From: Elymus sibiricus
Lineage: Eukaryota > Streptophyta > Magnoliopsida > Poales > Poaceae
Direction: 5' to 3'
DNA: 64,000 nt
NCBI GenBank assembly: GCA_039707655.1
Contig: CM077674.1
Coordinates: 234,957,904-235,021,903 of the forward strand
A program made the position numbers and the translations under genes. Under the pieces are notes generated by a model, which was not told where the DNA came from, searched no databases, and saw only the letters and a list, made by a program, of their open reading frames with translations. This document shows positions 31,507-42,956 of this stretch, one piece after another (position 1 is the first letter of the stretch; every line of letters starts with the position of its first letter).

Positions 31507-31562
31507 CTACTCCTACTTGCACCCCGCAAAAAAAAAAAAAAAAAACCTACTCCTACTTGCAG
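31507..31562 (+). mobile_element. Poly(A)-only retroposition footprint with 15-bp TSD
   Basis: CTACTCCTACTTGCA occurs at 31507-31521 and again at 31548-31562. Only 26 bp separate the copies: CCCCGC, nineteen A and a C. CCGC followed by A(n) resembles the 3' end of cereal LINEs, so this looks like an insertion truncated almost to its tail. Confidence 0.8.
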
Positions 31563-32015
31563 CTATAACTAGCTCTGCTCCGCCATGCTTTGTCCGGCCT
31601 GGGCATATCAGCCGCGGCCGTGCAAGCGACACCGTGACTCAACTTAATTAATCCACGCTCCGTGGCTCTGTCCAAATCAAATCCCAGGCCACATGCATGG
31701 CTGGTGAAGCGGGCTAACCAAATCATCCGATGTTTCCTCGCAGCCATTCGTACTTGCCGTGCGCCGTCCCTGCACATCTGCATTATTGGCGAGAGTAGAA
31801 GCGATATGTTTGGCTATATGCATTTTTTTTATAATAATAAAAGCTATTTTTTATTGACTCAATATATTACATCAACGAACTCACATCCGACTGTGACGAT
31901 AAGGGCACGCACCTCCGACCCGGATCACCAAATGCGCATCATCAAATATCGTGGACATGTTCGGAGGTATGCGCGGACACGTTTGCGGACATCCAGTCGA
32001 GCGCCGACCATCCAA
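31563..32015. other. Unassigned sequence
   Basis: No supported gene. A T-rich stretch at 31822-31855 may be another retroelement tail. Confidence 0.4.
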
Positions 32016-33417
32016 GAGCATCTACAGTCACACATAGCAAATCCAAGCCCTCAAACGCCCGCAGACGCGCCCGGGCGCGTCCGCGGGCACTGACCGGGTA
32101 CGCCTCACATTTTCGCTTCCACACCCGCGTCCCTCATATCCGAAATCTCAAAACCATGCAACGCATGCAACGCTACGTAAACACATGATCAACACGCAGT
32201 TCATCGGATCAACATTTAATCGCCGGACAAAAGGAGCATAGTTCATCGGAGTTCAACGGTGGACAGTGCAAATCCATACTACAAACTACTTAAAAACATA
32301 GATAACATATAAATAGAACGGGGAAGGGCAGACGAAATCACCATTTCCTCGCCGGTCCCTTCCTCTTCTGGTCGTCGGCGCAGCTGTGCCCCTCCTCCAT
32401 GTAGGCGTCGGCGTGCGGAGGTGCGTCGTCATCGGAGCTGGAGGTGGAGCCGTCTGTCACGTCGGAGTCGGAGCTGCACCTTCTGCCCGACAGCCTGCGG
32501 AGCAAGCTGTCTTGCTCCTTCGCATGGCGGGCCGCCTTCGCCTTCGCCGCCGCGTCCTTGTTTGCCCCGCGCTCCGACAACTCGATGGCGAGTCGGAGTG
32601 TCTTGGCATTCTTGCGGCGGAGGCGCCACGCATCCATCTCTGCCGTCGTGAGAGAGTGGCGGAGGACCGACACGAGGAGCGCGGCCTTGGGATCGACCGG
32701 CGCGGACAGCACCTCCCCTGCCGCTGCCCTCTCCCTCGCCCGCTGCCGCTCGCGCCGGGCTGCACGTGCCTCGGACTCGGGCGTCCTCGTGCGCGCCGGC
32801 CCCGGCGCGGGCACGAGGACCCAACGGTGGCCGGGTACCACTTCCGGACCAGAGGGTGGTGGAGGTGGGCGGCGTACCTGAAGAAGCGGAGCGGAGCTGC
32901 GCGCTGGGCGGGAAGGGCCAACGATGTCGCCGGTGCTGTGTCGACGGGCGACGGACGCTAAGGAAGAAGATCCACCGCTGCCGGGGCCACCTTGCTCGAG
33001 CAGCGACCTCCTCAAGGCGATGCGGAGGGCCACCTCCTCCACACCGATGCTCGAGCCGTCGGATTCTGCACTGGAGCCACCGCTGCTTCCGTCGCCGGCC
33101 ATCGGATCAAAGGGGAGGGGATCGAAAGTGGAGTGGACGGGGAGGGGAGTGAAGTGGAGTTCGGATTGACCGGTGTTTTAGGGTTTTCCGGATGGGGATA
33201 TTTGTGGGGCACGGGTGGGCCAGGCTGGGCCAAGCCGACGTGGCGGACGCGCCCAGGCCACCTCATATCCGCCTCATATTTGGGCTGGATATGAGGGGCG
33301 CCGGACGGCCCGGGCGTTTGAGGACGGTTTAAGGCGCCCGTCTGGGTCGGTTTTTCGTGACCGGGACGTCCGCCCGGGCTTTTGGGGACGGTTTGGGGTG
33401 CCCGGCTGTAGATGCTC
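32016..33417 (-). mobile_element. Harbinger-like TIR element carrying a 254-codon ORF
   Basis: Ends GAGCATCTACAG...CTGTAGATGCTC are inverted repeats. The flanks CAA (32013-32015) and TAA (33418-33420) fit a TWA-type duplication with one substitution. 1402 bp. No transposase is present. The interior is very GC-rich near the right TIR (GCCCGGGC, GACGGTTT). Confidence 0.6.
32338..33102 (-). CDS. Uncharacterised protein, 254 aa, inside the TIR element
   Basis: An uninterrupted minus-strand frame starting MAGDGSSGGSSAESDGSS. Visible parts: a Gly/Ser-rich start, a short amphipathic stretch (VEEVALRIALRRSLLEQ), a proline-rich linker with RRPPPPPSGPE, an Arg/Ala-rich helix (about residues 112-128), the segment TTAEMDAWRLRRKNAKTLRL, a Lys/Ala-rich helix, a Ser/Asp acidic stretch and a basic tail ending KRKGPARKW. 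No catalytic motif, zinc finger or membrane segment. I do not know the family. It is probably carried by the transposon, either as an accessory product or a captured fragment. It could be compositional, as several other phases are also open here. Confidence 0.5.
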   Translation of the reverse strand: MAGDGSSGGSSAESDGSSIGVEEVALRIALRRSLLEQGGPGSGGSSSLASVARRHSTGDIVGPSRPARSSAPLLQVRRPPPPPSGPEVVPGHRWVLVPAPGPARTRTPESEARAARRERQRARERAAAGEVLSAPVDPKAALLVSVLRHSLTTAEMDAWRLRRKNAKTLRLAIELSERGANKDAAAKAKAARHAKEQDSLLRRLSGRRCSSDSDVTDGSTSSSDDDAPPHADAYMEEGHSCADDQKRKGPARKW

Positions 33418-33420
33418 TAA

Positions 33421-33992
33421 CCAGACATGGCCGTCCCGTTCAAACATATCGAACATGGAATACGACCGAAATTTAAGAAAGTTCATTAATTTTTACATAT
33501 AAACGGATGAAAGTTTAGAAGTTCGAAATAAACTTAAACTATAATAAACCTAAACTATGCATAGTAGCGGAGGACCTCGTACGAATGGCCTCCGAGGTCA
33601 CCGACACCTCCTTCGTTGTCCGCGACATCATTGTCGCCACCCGCGCTTTTTCGTGACCATGGGTCGAGGAAGACAAGGCTATCCGGGGGCTCGGGAGGTG
33701 GAAGACGAAGAGAGAGGTGGAACTGCTTCGGCGGCTGCGAGATAGGTGGGGGACGTGCAAAAAAAACTCCCACGTACGGCCGGGTATTTATACCCGAGTG
33801 GGCGACGAACCGCCGCGACAAACCTGCACGACACGCGTCAAAAAAGGAGTCATGGCATCAATTCAGCACGGGAATCCAGACGGTCAACATTTAAAACCCA
33901 CTACACCGCAGAGTGTCACTCGGATTTTCTGTTAGTCAACTCGAGGTATTCGAGGAGTCTTCCCACACAGACGGTCTGACAGAAGCCTGACG
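33421..33992 (-). other. Promoter-like remnant of another element
   Basis: On minus, TATAAATACCCGG (about 33783-33795) is followed by a pyrimidine-rich leader and a short frame starting near 33661 (MVTKKRGWRQ) that stops soon. It may be the 5' part of a second transposon of the same kind. No complete gene. Confidence 0.35.
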
Positions 33993-35384
33993 GACACTGA
34001 TACGTCTCCATCGTATCTACTTTTCCAAACACTTTTGCTCTTGTTTTGGACTCTAATTTGCATGATTTGAATGGAACTAATCCGGACTAACGTTGTTTTC
34101 AGCAGAACTACCTTGGTGTTGTTTTTTGTGCAGAAATAAAAGTTCTCAAAATTGGATGAAACTTTACGGTGATTTTTTATTGAATATATAAAAAATACTG
34201 GTGCAAATATCCACTCGAGGGGGGCCACCAGCTGCCGACAAGGCCGGGGGCGCGCCTGGCTGCCTTGTGGGGCCCACGCGAGGCCGTCTGACTTAATTCC
34301 AGTCCTACAAATACCGTCTTCCTGAGGAAAAAAAATCAAAAGAAATTTTCATCGCGTTTTATGATATGGAGCCGACGCCACCTCCTATTCTTCATTGGGA
34401 GGCCTGATCTGGAGCCCGTTTGGGGCTCCGGAGAGGGGGATTCGTCGCCGTCGTCATCACCAACCCTTCTCCATCAGCAATTTCATGATGCTCACCATCG
34501 GAAGTGAGTAATTCCTTCATAGGCTTGCTGGACGGTGATGGAGATGGATGAGATTTCTTATGTAATTGAGTCAGTTTGTTAGGGCATGATCCCTAGTATC
34601 CACTATGTTTTCAGATTGATGTTGCTATGACTTTGCTATGCTTAATGCTTGTCACTAGGGCCCGAGTGCCATGATTTCAGATCTAAACCTATTATGTTTT
34701 CATGAATATATTTGAGTTCTTGATCCTATCTGCAAGTTATATGCACCTGTTATTGTTCTAAACCGTAGACCCCAAGGTGACAATAATTGGGATACTCTCC
34801 GGGAATGACTGTAATTTGAGGAGTTCATGTATTCACTTTGTGTTAATGCTTTGTTCCGATTATCTATTAAAAGGAGCGCCTTAATTACCCTTAGTTTCCA
34901 TTAGGACCCCACTGCCACGGGAGGGTATGCCAAAAGATGACATGCAAGTTCTTACCATAAGCTCGTATGACTATATATGGAATACTTGCCTACATATAAT
35001 TAATGAATTGGAGCTATTGTGTATCGCTCTAGGTTGTGACTGTTACATGTTGAATTTCATCCAAATATCCATCGCTGATCCAATGCCTACGCTTTGCTAA
35101 TATTTTCTTTGCTCAAGTTACTATATAGTTACCGTTCCAATTGCTACAAAACTGCTGCTACTATTACTGCTACTATTGTCACTACTACTATCGTTGCTAT
35201 CATATTACTGTGCTACTAATAAATTGCTACAAGGAAGTGATTTCTCAGGTGTGGTTGAATTGATAACTCAACTTCTAAGACTTATAAATATTCTTTGGCT
35301 TCCCTTGTGTCGAATCAATACATTTGGATGAAATACTACCTCGAAGATTGTTGTGATCCCCTATACTTGTGGGTCATCAGACAC
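33993..35384 (+). mobile_element. Solo LTR, gypsy type, with TSD GACAC
   Basis: LTR 33998-35379 (1382 bp), TGATACGTCTCC...GTGGGTCATCA, flanked by GACAC at 33993-33997 and 35380-35384. It belongs to the same family as the LTRs of the gag-only element at 37737-56624 (shared GTATCTACTTTTCCAAACAC and CTTGTTTTGGACTCTAATTT), in opposite orientation. No internal region remains, so it formed by LTR-LTR recombination. Confidence 0.92.
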
Positions 35385-36024
35385 ACAAAAGATCTTGATG
35401 TGACGACTCATAAAGATTCGCAATGATGACTGATGACGACTCGCCTTCCAGTCGGCTAAGGACCTTCAATCGGCTGAGAATCACGAATCAGCTGGCAGGG
35501 TCCGTCCCTAGTCGTGCAATCCGTGCCTGAGGCACGATGATTATCCGAGTGCCGGACACTAGAAGAAAATCGAGTGAAGCGACACTCGTCGCATATCCGT
35601 TCTACGTAAGAGCAAGGAGCACCCGAGATATCCCCCGTGGCGTGAGTCGGATTCTTTCCGAAGGCCGAATATCCGGCTGCGCGGACTTGGTTCCGCAGAA
35701 AGGCATCTGGCAGGCGTTCCTCATGATGGATACCGACGGGCTATGCTTGATCCGATCAAGCCCAGGCGCCCTAGATCGTCACTTGGAATTTGATCATACG
35801 CCCACAGTCGGGCCACGAGCCGTCCTTTCCAGAAGAGATTGAAAAATGGGTATCACAGAGTCTTCATCCAATTTGCTTGCCTCTTCGTCCTCCGAGGGCA
35901 TGAACAGACAAAGTACGCCGAAGTCTCTCAGTCGAACCTCAAGCTCGCCATATAGTCGGACACCTCGCCAAGTGAAAGCAGACGACCATTCTCTCCAGCG
36001 AGACCCCACTGACTCGGGGGCTAC
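35385..36024 (+). mobile_element. Tat-like gypsy element remnant, 3' internal region
   Basis: Sequence rich in AGTCGG/TCGGCT motifs, ending in a polypurine tract GACTCGGGGGCTAC just before an LTR start at 36025. Short frames only. The piece left of the solo LTR (about 33930-33992) joins it directly once the solo LTR is removed. Confidence 0.55.
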
Positions 36025-36342
36025 TGTCGGGGCGATAAATAAGAGGTAGGCCCAAGTATACGGATGGCCCATCTTAAACCCATGAGCCCACAAGGACTCG
36101 GCCTAGAAGACCCTGGGCCATGGGCCACCATCATCAGCCCATCAGTGATAAGGATGGCAGCTCAAGACCATGCTAAGACCCTATAGTCGAATACTGAGTC
36201 GGCCGACAGCAGAGAGCCAACAGTCATCTAGGGAGATGAAGGGTGTAGTTGGCTAGACCATCAGTCGGCGACTACCTAGGATGCCTCTCACCCATGACGC
36301 CTTAATGATGGCAGTTACCCAACGGCGGTATAATCTAGTTAA
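36025..36342 (+). repeat. Partial LTR of the Tat-like element
   Basis: Starts TGTCGGGGCGATAAATAAGAGG after the polypurine tract. The right boundary is not clear. Confidence 0.5.
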
Positions 36343-37736
36343 ATACAACAATTACCAGTAGTAAATGTGAGGGAACAATTGGCCACACCTGAGGCCATGA
36401 ACAACATTAATACTAACCCATAATGTGCCCCCTTGATAGCCTGCAAGTGCACATGGTTTAGTTGTAGCCTTTTCGAAGTAAGAGTATCGATCCCACAGGG
36501 AGCACAGGAATTAGGCTTTTGCCCCTTGTAGAGAATTATGTAACTTTGTGCCTGCAGATAATTGTATACTTGAAATAGAGTGAGGGCGGATTTGAGTAGA
36601 GATTGAGTAAAATGGTGACTTGTAACTAAATAATATAAAAGTAAATGAAAGACAAGGATGGTAAAGAACAGTGAAACAACATAATTAAAAAGGCGTTCCC
36701 AGGGAGTCTGGAATCCCCATTGGTATGTTTCTAGTACTACTATGCATAAGCATAGCATGAAAAGGATACTCGAGCCACTGTTGACATTTATGCTGGGCGG
36801 AGCCGGCTACAGAACACGTTCTACTCATGGTAAACTTCGTGCCACGCACGCCACCATCATAGTCTCCCCCTGTGAGTTACAACCCAGGGTTTCCCCATGG
36901 ACGCGGCCTCACTAAGGGTTCTCCGTAAGTCCTCGGTCACTTGTAAAGGTTAGGAGCAGTAGGCTTTTACAGAGCTTCTCTCAAGAAGCATCATGGTTCC
37001 GAGAGGGAACGTGTCACCTCTGTGTGCGAAACGACATACGCTGCCTCTTCCCGCCTTGATTTTTTTACAGAGGCGACATGCAACTATAGGAGTGTGGTGT
37101 TACAATTTGGAATTATTCAGGGTTTGCTTGGCCTTTATCATACATTATTTGAGTTTCTAGGCATTTAATGTGCATAATTCAAATTTGAACTACAGGCACA
37201 TGCTCCAGTGCACCAAAATGGGTTGAAAAATCATATATGTGTCCTTGGGTGAATGTTTAGGTCCCATGCAAGAGATGGGAATAAATTTCAAACATCTGGG
37301 CATCGTGGCTCGGCCGTAAACATTGAGAAACTTGGTTTAAAAATTCCTGTAAATCCAAAACTCGCCTGAAAATCATGAAACTTGGCATGGTGTCCTGACA
37401 TGGCACCAACATGATGTCATAAAAAATTTATCCGATTTGGGACAAGTTTTGGTATAAGCTTCTTACAAACCGTAGCTTCTCTCAAGAAGCCTCATGGTTC
37501 CGGAAGGGAACGTGTCACCTCGGTGTGCGAAAACGACATACACTGCCTCTTCCTGCATTGATTTTTTTACAGAGGCAACATACAACTATAGGAGTGTTGT
37601 GCTACAATTTGGAATTATTCAGGGTCCGTTTGGCCTTTTAATACATTGTTTGAGTTTCTAGGCATTTTGGAACAAATAGCTACAACGTTATTATGGCAAA
37701 CGGTTGTATTATTCCAACCGTGGGCGTTCCACTAAC
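36343..37736. repeat. Degenerate repeat DNA with a 200-bp direct duplication
   Basis: The block TAGCTTCTCTCAAGAAGC...GAGTTTCTAGGCATTT occurs at about 36972-37160 and again at about 37470-37665. The sequence near 36470-36510 (GTAAGAGTATCGATCCCACAGG) resembles LTR ends of grass elements. No gene. Confidence 0.5.
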
Positions 37737-38966
37737 GGTTTGATAGCAGTAGCAGTAGTAACGATAGTAACAGCAACAGTAACAGTAACAAGTTTTGTAG
37801 CAAGTGTAAAGCAGTGGCAACAAAGTAACTTAGCAGAAACCAATATGAGAAAGTCGTAGGCATTGGATCGGTGATGATAATTATGTTGGATGATATTCAT
37901 CATATAACAGTCACAACCTAGGGCGATACACAATAGCTCCAATTATCAATGTAATGTAGGCATGTATTCCGTATATAGTCATACGTGCTTATAATAAGAA
38001 CTTGCATGACATCTTTTGTCCTACCCTCCCGTGGCAGCGGGGTCCTTAAGGAAACTAAGGGATATTAAGGCCTTCTTTTAATAGAGAACCGGAACAAAGA
38101 ATTAACACATGGTGAATACATGAACTCCTCGAATTACAGTCATCCCCGGAGAGTATCCCAACTATTGTTTCTTTGGGGTCTACGGATCAGAACAATAACA
38201 AGTGCATATGACAAACATATAGGATCAAGAACTCAAATATATTCATGAAAACATAGAGGGTTCAGATCTGAAATCATGGCACTCGGGCCCTAGTGACAAG
38301 CATTAAGCATAGCAAAGTCATAGCAACATCAATCTCAGAACATAGTGGATACTAGGGATCAAAGCCCTAACAAATTGACTCGATTACATGATAAATCTCA
38401 TCCAACACATCACCATCTAGCAAGCCTACGAAGGAATTACTCACGCCCGATGGTGAGCATCATGAAATTGGTGATGGAGGATGGTTGATGATGACGACGG
38501 CGTCGAATCCCCCTCTCCGGAGCCCCGAACGGACTCCAGATCAGCCCTCCCGATGAAGAACAGGAGGCGGCGGCGGCTCCGTATCGTAAAACACGATGAA
38601 ACTTCTTCTCTTCTTTTTTTCTCGGGGAAAGAGAATTTATAGCATTGAAATTAGGTCAGACGGCCGCCTGTGGGCCCCACAAGGTAGCACGGCGCACCCT
38701 AGGGGGGGTCGCGCCCTGCTGCCTTGTGGGCAACAGGTGGCCCCTCTTCTGTTGATTCTTGCACCAATAATTTTTATATATTCCATAAAAATTCTCCAAA
38801 AAGTTTTGTCCCAATCCGAGACCTTTGATTTCTGCACAGAAACAACACCATGGTAGTTCTGCTGAAAACAGCGTCAGTCCGGGTTAGTTTCATTCAAATC
38901 ATGCAAATTAGAGTCCAAAACAAGAGCAAAAGTGTTTGGAAAAGTAGATACGACGGAGACGTATCA
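37737..38966 (-). repeat. 3' LTR of gag-only element, truncated
   Basis: Homologous to 42006-42090 plus 55483-56624 of the 5' LTR. The terminal segment equivalent to 41824-42005 is missing at 37736/37737. Confidence 0.88.
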
Positions 38967-39539
38967 ACTCCCCCAAGCTTAACTCATTGCTTGTCCTCAA
39001 GCAATTCAGTTGACAAACTGAAAGTGATAAAGAAAAACTTTTACGAACTCTTTTGTTCTGGTATCCGTATATAAGCTTAAATAGTACCCAGGTTTTCAGC
39101 AAAGATCATGAACTAACCATGCTCATAATAACACTTAAAAACTATATTTACTCATATCAATGGCATAATCAACTAGAGAGCAATAATAACATATCTCAAA
39201 TGCCAACAATTTGTCAAAACAATCCAGATATAATATGATGACATGGTATCTCGCTAGCCCTTTCTAAGACCGCAAAACATAAATGCAGAGCACCTCCAAA
39301 GTTCAAGCAGCGACTAAACATTGTAATTCAGGGTAGAAGAGATCCAGTCATGATGCACACAACATTAACTATACTCAATGCATAAGGATGACAATAGTGC
39401 TCTCAGGATTGGCGCTTAGTGCAAGAAGGTGAGACTCAACAATAAAAGTAAAATAACATAAAGTAAATAATATAAAAGTAAATAGATAGGCCCTTCGCAG
39501 AGGGAAGCAGGGATTTGCAGCGGTGCCAGAGCTCGAAGC
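38967..39539 (-). other. 3' untranslated internal region and polypurine tract of the gag-only element
   Basis: On minus, AAGCTTGGGGGAGT directly precedes the LTR. No ORF of note. Confidence 0.7.
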
Positions 39540-41753
39540 TTAAATCAGAGATGAAAAATTAGCAAGCATGGTGGAAATTTCAGCTTCAGGTATTTTTCTT
39601 TTATTAGTGACAATATCTTTCATATATTTAGCATAGGGAGACATTTTCAACATATCAATCAAGCAAGTGTGCAAAAAGACAGGTCTATGCATTTCAACAA
39701 AGCGCTCAAAATCTTCATCATCCTTATTTTTAGATGGTTTAGTAGGGAAAGGCATAGGTTTTTGAACCCATGGTTCTCTTTCCTTTCCATGTTTTCTGGC
39801 AACAAAATCTCTTTTATCATATCTTTTATTCTTAGGAGGTGGGTTATCAAGATCAACAGCAGGTTCTATTTATACATCATTATCTGGTTGAGCATCAACA
39901 TGAACATCTTCATTACCATTATCATTATCATTGTCATTATTGCTAGGTGTATGTTCATTACCAGATTGTGTCTCAGCATCAGAAATAGAAACATCATTAT
40001 GATTCTCAAGATGTTTTTCTATCTCAGGTTCACTAGAAGCATGCAAAGTTTTATCATTTTTCTTTTTCTTTTTCTTCTTAGATGGACTAGGTGCATCACT
40101 ATTATTTCTTTGAGAATCTTGTTCAATTCTTTTAGGATGACCTTCAGGATATAGAGGATCCTGAGTCATTCTACCTCCTCTAGTAACAACTCTAACAGCA
40201 TGATCATTCTTTTTATTATTCATCTCATCAAGCAAATCATTTTGTGACTTAGAAATTTGTTCTAACTGAGTCTGAACCATAGAAGCATGTTTACTCAAGC
40301 ATTTCATATCATTAGCAGTCCTAAACATCAAATCACTCAAGCGTTCAATCATGATGGCATTCCGTTTTAGTTGATTGCTAACATACAAATTAAAGTGTTC
40401 CTGTTTAATGATGTAATTATCAAATTCATACAGGCATTGTCTAGCAGATTTATTATACGGAATATCACCTTCATCAAATCTAGTGAGAGAATTTACATCC
40501 ACTACTTGTGTCGGGATGTCGAGCCCATGTATTTCTTCAATAGGTGGTAAATTCTTAACATCTTCAGCTTTAATACCTTTTTCCTTCATAGATTTCTTAG
40601 CTTCTTGCATATCTTCTGGACTGAGGAATAGAATACCTCTCTTCTTCGGAGTTGGCTTAGGTGGTGGTTCAGGAAGTGTCCAATCATCGACATTTCTCAA
40701 TATATTATTCAATAGTACCTCAGCCTGTCCAACAGTTCGTTCCCTGAAAACACAACCAACACAACTATCTAGGTAGTCCCTAGCAACATCGGTTAGTCCA
40801 TTATAAAAGATATCAAGTATTTCTTTCTTCTTAAGAGGATGATTAGGCAAAGCATTAAGTAATTGGAGAAGCCTCCCCCAAGCTTGAGGGAGATTCTCTT
40901 CTTCAATTTGCACAAAGTTAAATATTTCCTGTATGGCAGCTTGTTTCTTATGAGCAGGAAAATATTTTTCAGAGAAGTAATATATCATATCCTGGGGACT
41001 ACGCACACAACCAGGAGCAAGAGTATTAAACCATTTCTTAGCATCACCCTTTAGTGAGAAAGGAAACAACTTAAGAATATAGTAATAGCGAATTTTTTCC
41101 TCATGAGCAAATAGGGTGGCAATATCATTCAACTTAGTAAGATGTGCCACAACAGTTTCAGTTTCATAACCATGAAAAGGATCAGATTCAACCAAAGTAA
41201 TTAACTCAGGATCGACAGAGAATTCATAGTCCTTATCAGTAACAAATATGGGAGAGGTTGCAAACTTAGGATCATATTTCATTCTCTCCCTCATAGATTT
41301 TTCTTTCATCTCAGCAAGCAATTTTTTTACTTCATCTCTATCCTTACAAGCAAGAATGGCCCTAGCTGTCTCCCTATCAAATACATGTTCATCAGGTGAT
41401 TCAACTCTAGTAGGAGAACTAGGCATAATAGGTGATTCATAGTTTTCAAGAGTTTCATCATTTTCAGCATTCTCAATTTCTTTAGCTTTAGCAAGTTGTT
41501 CATCAAGAAATTCACCAAGTGGCACAGTATTATCAAGCATAGTACTAGCATCATCATAAGTATCATTCATAGCAGAAGTAGTATCATCAATAACTTGCGA
41601 CATATCAGAATGCATAACAGGTGGTGGTGTCGCAAGCCTACTCAAAACAGAAGGTGAATCAAGTGCATAGTGTGATGGCAGTTCCTTACCTCCTCTAGTC
41701 ATAGAGGGGATGATCTTGGTCTTAGAGTCTTTTAGATTCTTCATAGTGATCAA
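39540..41753 (-). pseudogene. Gypsy-type gag polyprotein, one in-frame stop
   Basis: Open from 41753 down to a TAA at 39870-39872 (627 aa), then open in the same frame to 39540 (109 more codons). The central part carries a retrotransposon gag domain (LTKLNDIATLFAHEEKIRYY, DAKKWFNTL, YFSEKYFPAHKK, EEENLPQAWGRLLQLLNALP, YNGLTDVARDYLD). After the stop come EDFERFVEMHRPVFLHTCLI and MSPYAKYMKDIVTNKRKI, the linker that precedes the protease in related gag-pol proteins; the frame then ends. No zinc knuckle was seen. The TAA may derive from CAA. Pol is absent. Confidence 0.85.
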
Positions 41754-41793
41754 TAGATATAAATCCTAAGTGACTCAACAAATAGAGCTATGC

Positions 41794-41811
41794 TCCCCGA
41801 CAACGGCGCCA
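41794..41811 (-). other. Primer-binding site, tRNA-Asp type
   Basis: On minus, TGGCGCCGTTGTCGGGGA, one base from the plant tRNA-Asp complement TGGCGCCGTTGCCGGGGA, twelve bases inside the 5' LTR. Confidence 0.8.
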
Positions 41812-42083
41812 GAAAAAGGTCTTTGATAACCCACAAGTATAGGGGATCGCAACAGTTTTCGCGAGTAGTATTTCATCCAGATTTATTGATTCGACACAAG
41901 GGGAGCCAAAGAATATTTGCAAGTATTAGCAGTTGAGTTGTCAATTCAACCACACCTGGAGATAAAATATCTGCAGCAAAGTATTTAGTAGCACAGTAAT
42001 ATGATAGGTTTGATAGCAGTAGCAGTAGTAACGATAGTAATAGCAACAGTAACAGTAACAAGTTCTGTAGCAAGTGTAAAGCA

Positions 42084-42956
42084 GTAGCAACAAAGTGTGA
42101 CGCCCCCGACTCGACCGTGCACTAATCATACATGCAAATGCGCACGATCAAGCCCAGAGACTCACGGGTAGATATCACAACACAACTCTAGACACACAAA
42201 AAATACAAGCTTTATATTACAAGCCAGGGGCCTCGAGGGCTCGAATACATAAGCTCGAGATACACAAGAGTCAGCGGAAGCATCAGTATCTGAGTACAAA
42301 CATGGTTAGACAAGTTTGCCTTAAGAAGGCTGAGCAAAACAACGACATCTAGATCGAAAAGGCGCAGGCCTCCTGCCTGGGAGCCTCCGAAACTACTCCT
42401 GGTCGTCGGTCTCCACGTAGTAGTAAGCTCCGTCGGGGTAGTAGTAGTCGTCGACGGGATCAGCTGGCTCCGGGGCTCCGTCATCTGATCGCAGCAATCG
42501 GGTATGGGGAAAAGAGGTAGCAACAAAGTGTGACGCCCCCGACTCGACCGTGCACTAATCATACATGCAAATGCGCACGATCAAGCCCAGAGACTCACGG
42601 GTAGATATCACAACACAACTCTAGACACAAAAAAAATACAAGCTTTATATTACAAGCCAGGGGCCTCGAGGGCTCGAATACATAAGCTCGAGATACACAA
42701 GAGTCAGCGGAAGCATCAGTATCTGAGTACAAACATGGTTAGACAAGTTTGCCTTAAGAAGGCTGAGCAAAACAACGACATCTAGATCGAAAAGGCGCAG
42801 GCCTCCTGCCTGGGAGCCTCCGAAACTACTCCTGGTCGTCGGTCTCCACGTGGTAGTAAGCTCCGTCGGGGTAGTAGTAGTCGTCGACGGGATCAGCTGG
42901 CTCCGGGGCTCCGTCATCTGATCGCAGCAATCGGGTATGGGGAAAAGAGGTAGCAA
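42084..42956. repeat. 433-bp tandem duplication spanning the LTR junction
   Basis: Period 433 bp: GTAGCAA occurs at 42084, 42517 and 42950, and the two units differ at only about two bases. The duplicated unit includes the host flank GTAGCAACAAAG, so it formed after the solo LTR's element inserted. Confidence 0.9.

Noticed and set aside
34321..35380. Internal coding region after the LTR at 33998
   Set aside because: The whole segment aligns with LTR sequence and ends at a matching TSD, so it is a solo LTR with no internal domain.
35537..35842. 101-codon frame as a host gene
   Set aside because: Sits in the 3' part of a Tat-like element, just before its polypurine tract and LTR.
39669..40154. 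161-codon plus-strand frame
   Set aside because: Antisense shadow of the gag frame, rich in I/F as expected for the complement of an A-rich coding strand.
42212..42956. Two near-identical minus-strand ORFs (116 and 103 codons) as a gene pair
   Set aside because: They are products of the 433-bp duplication within an LTR.
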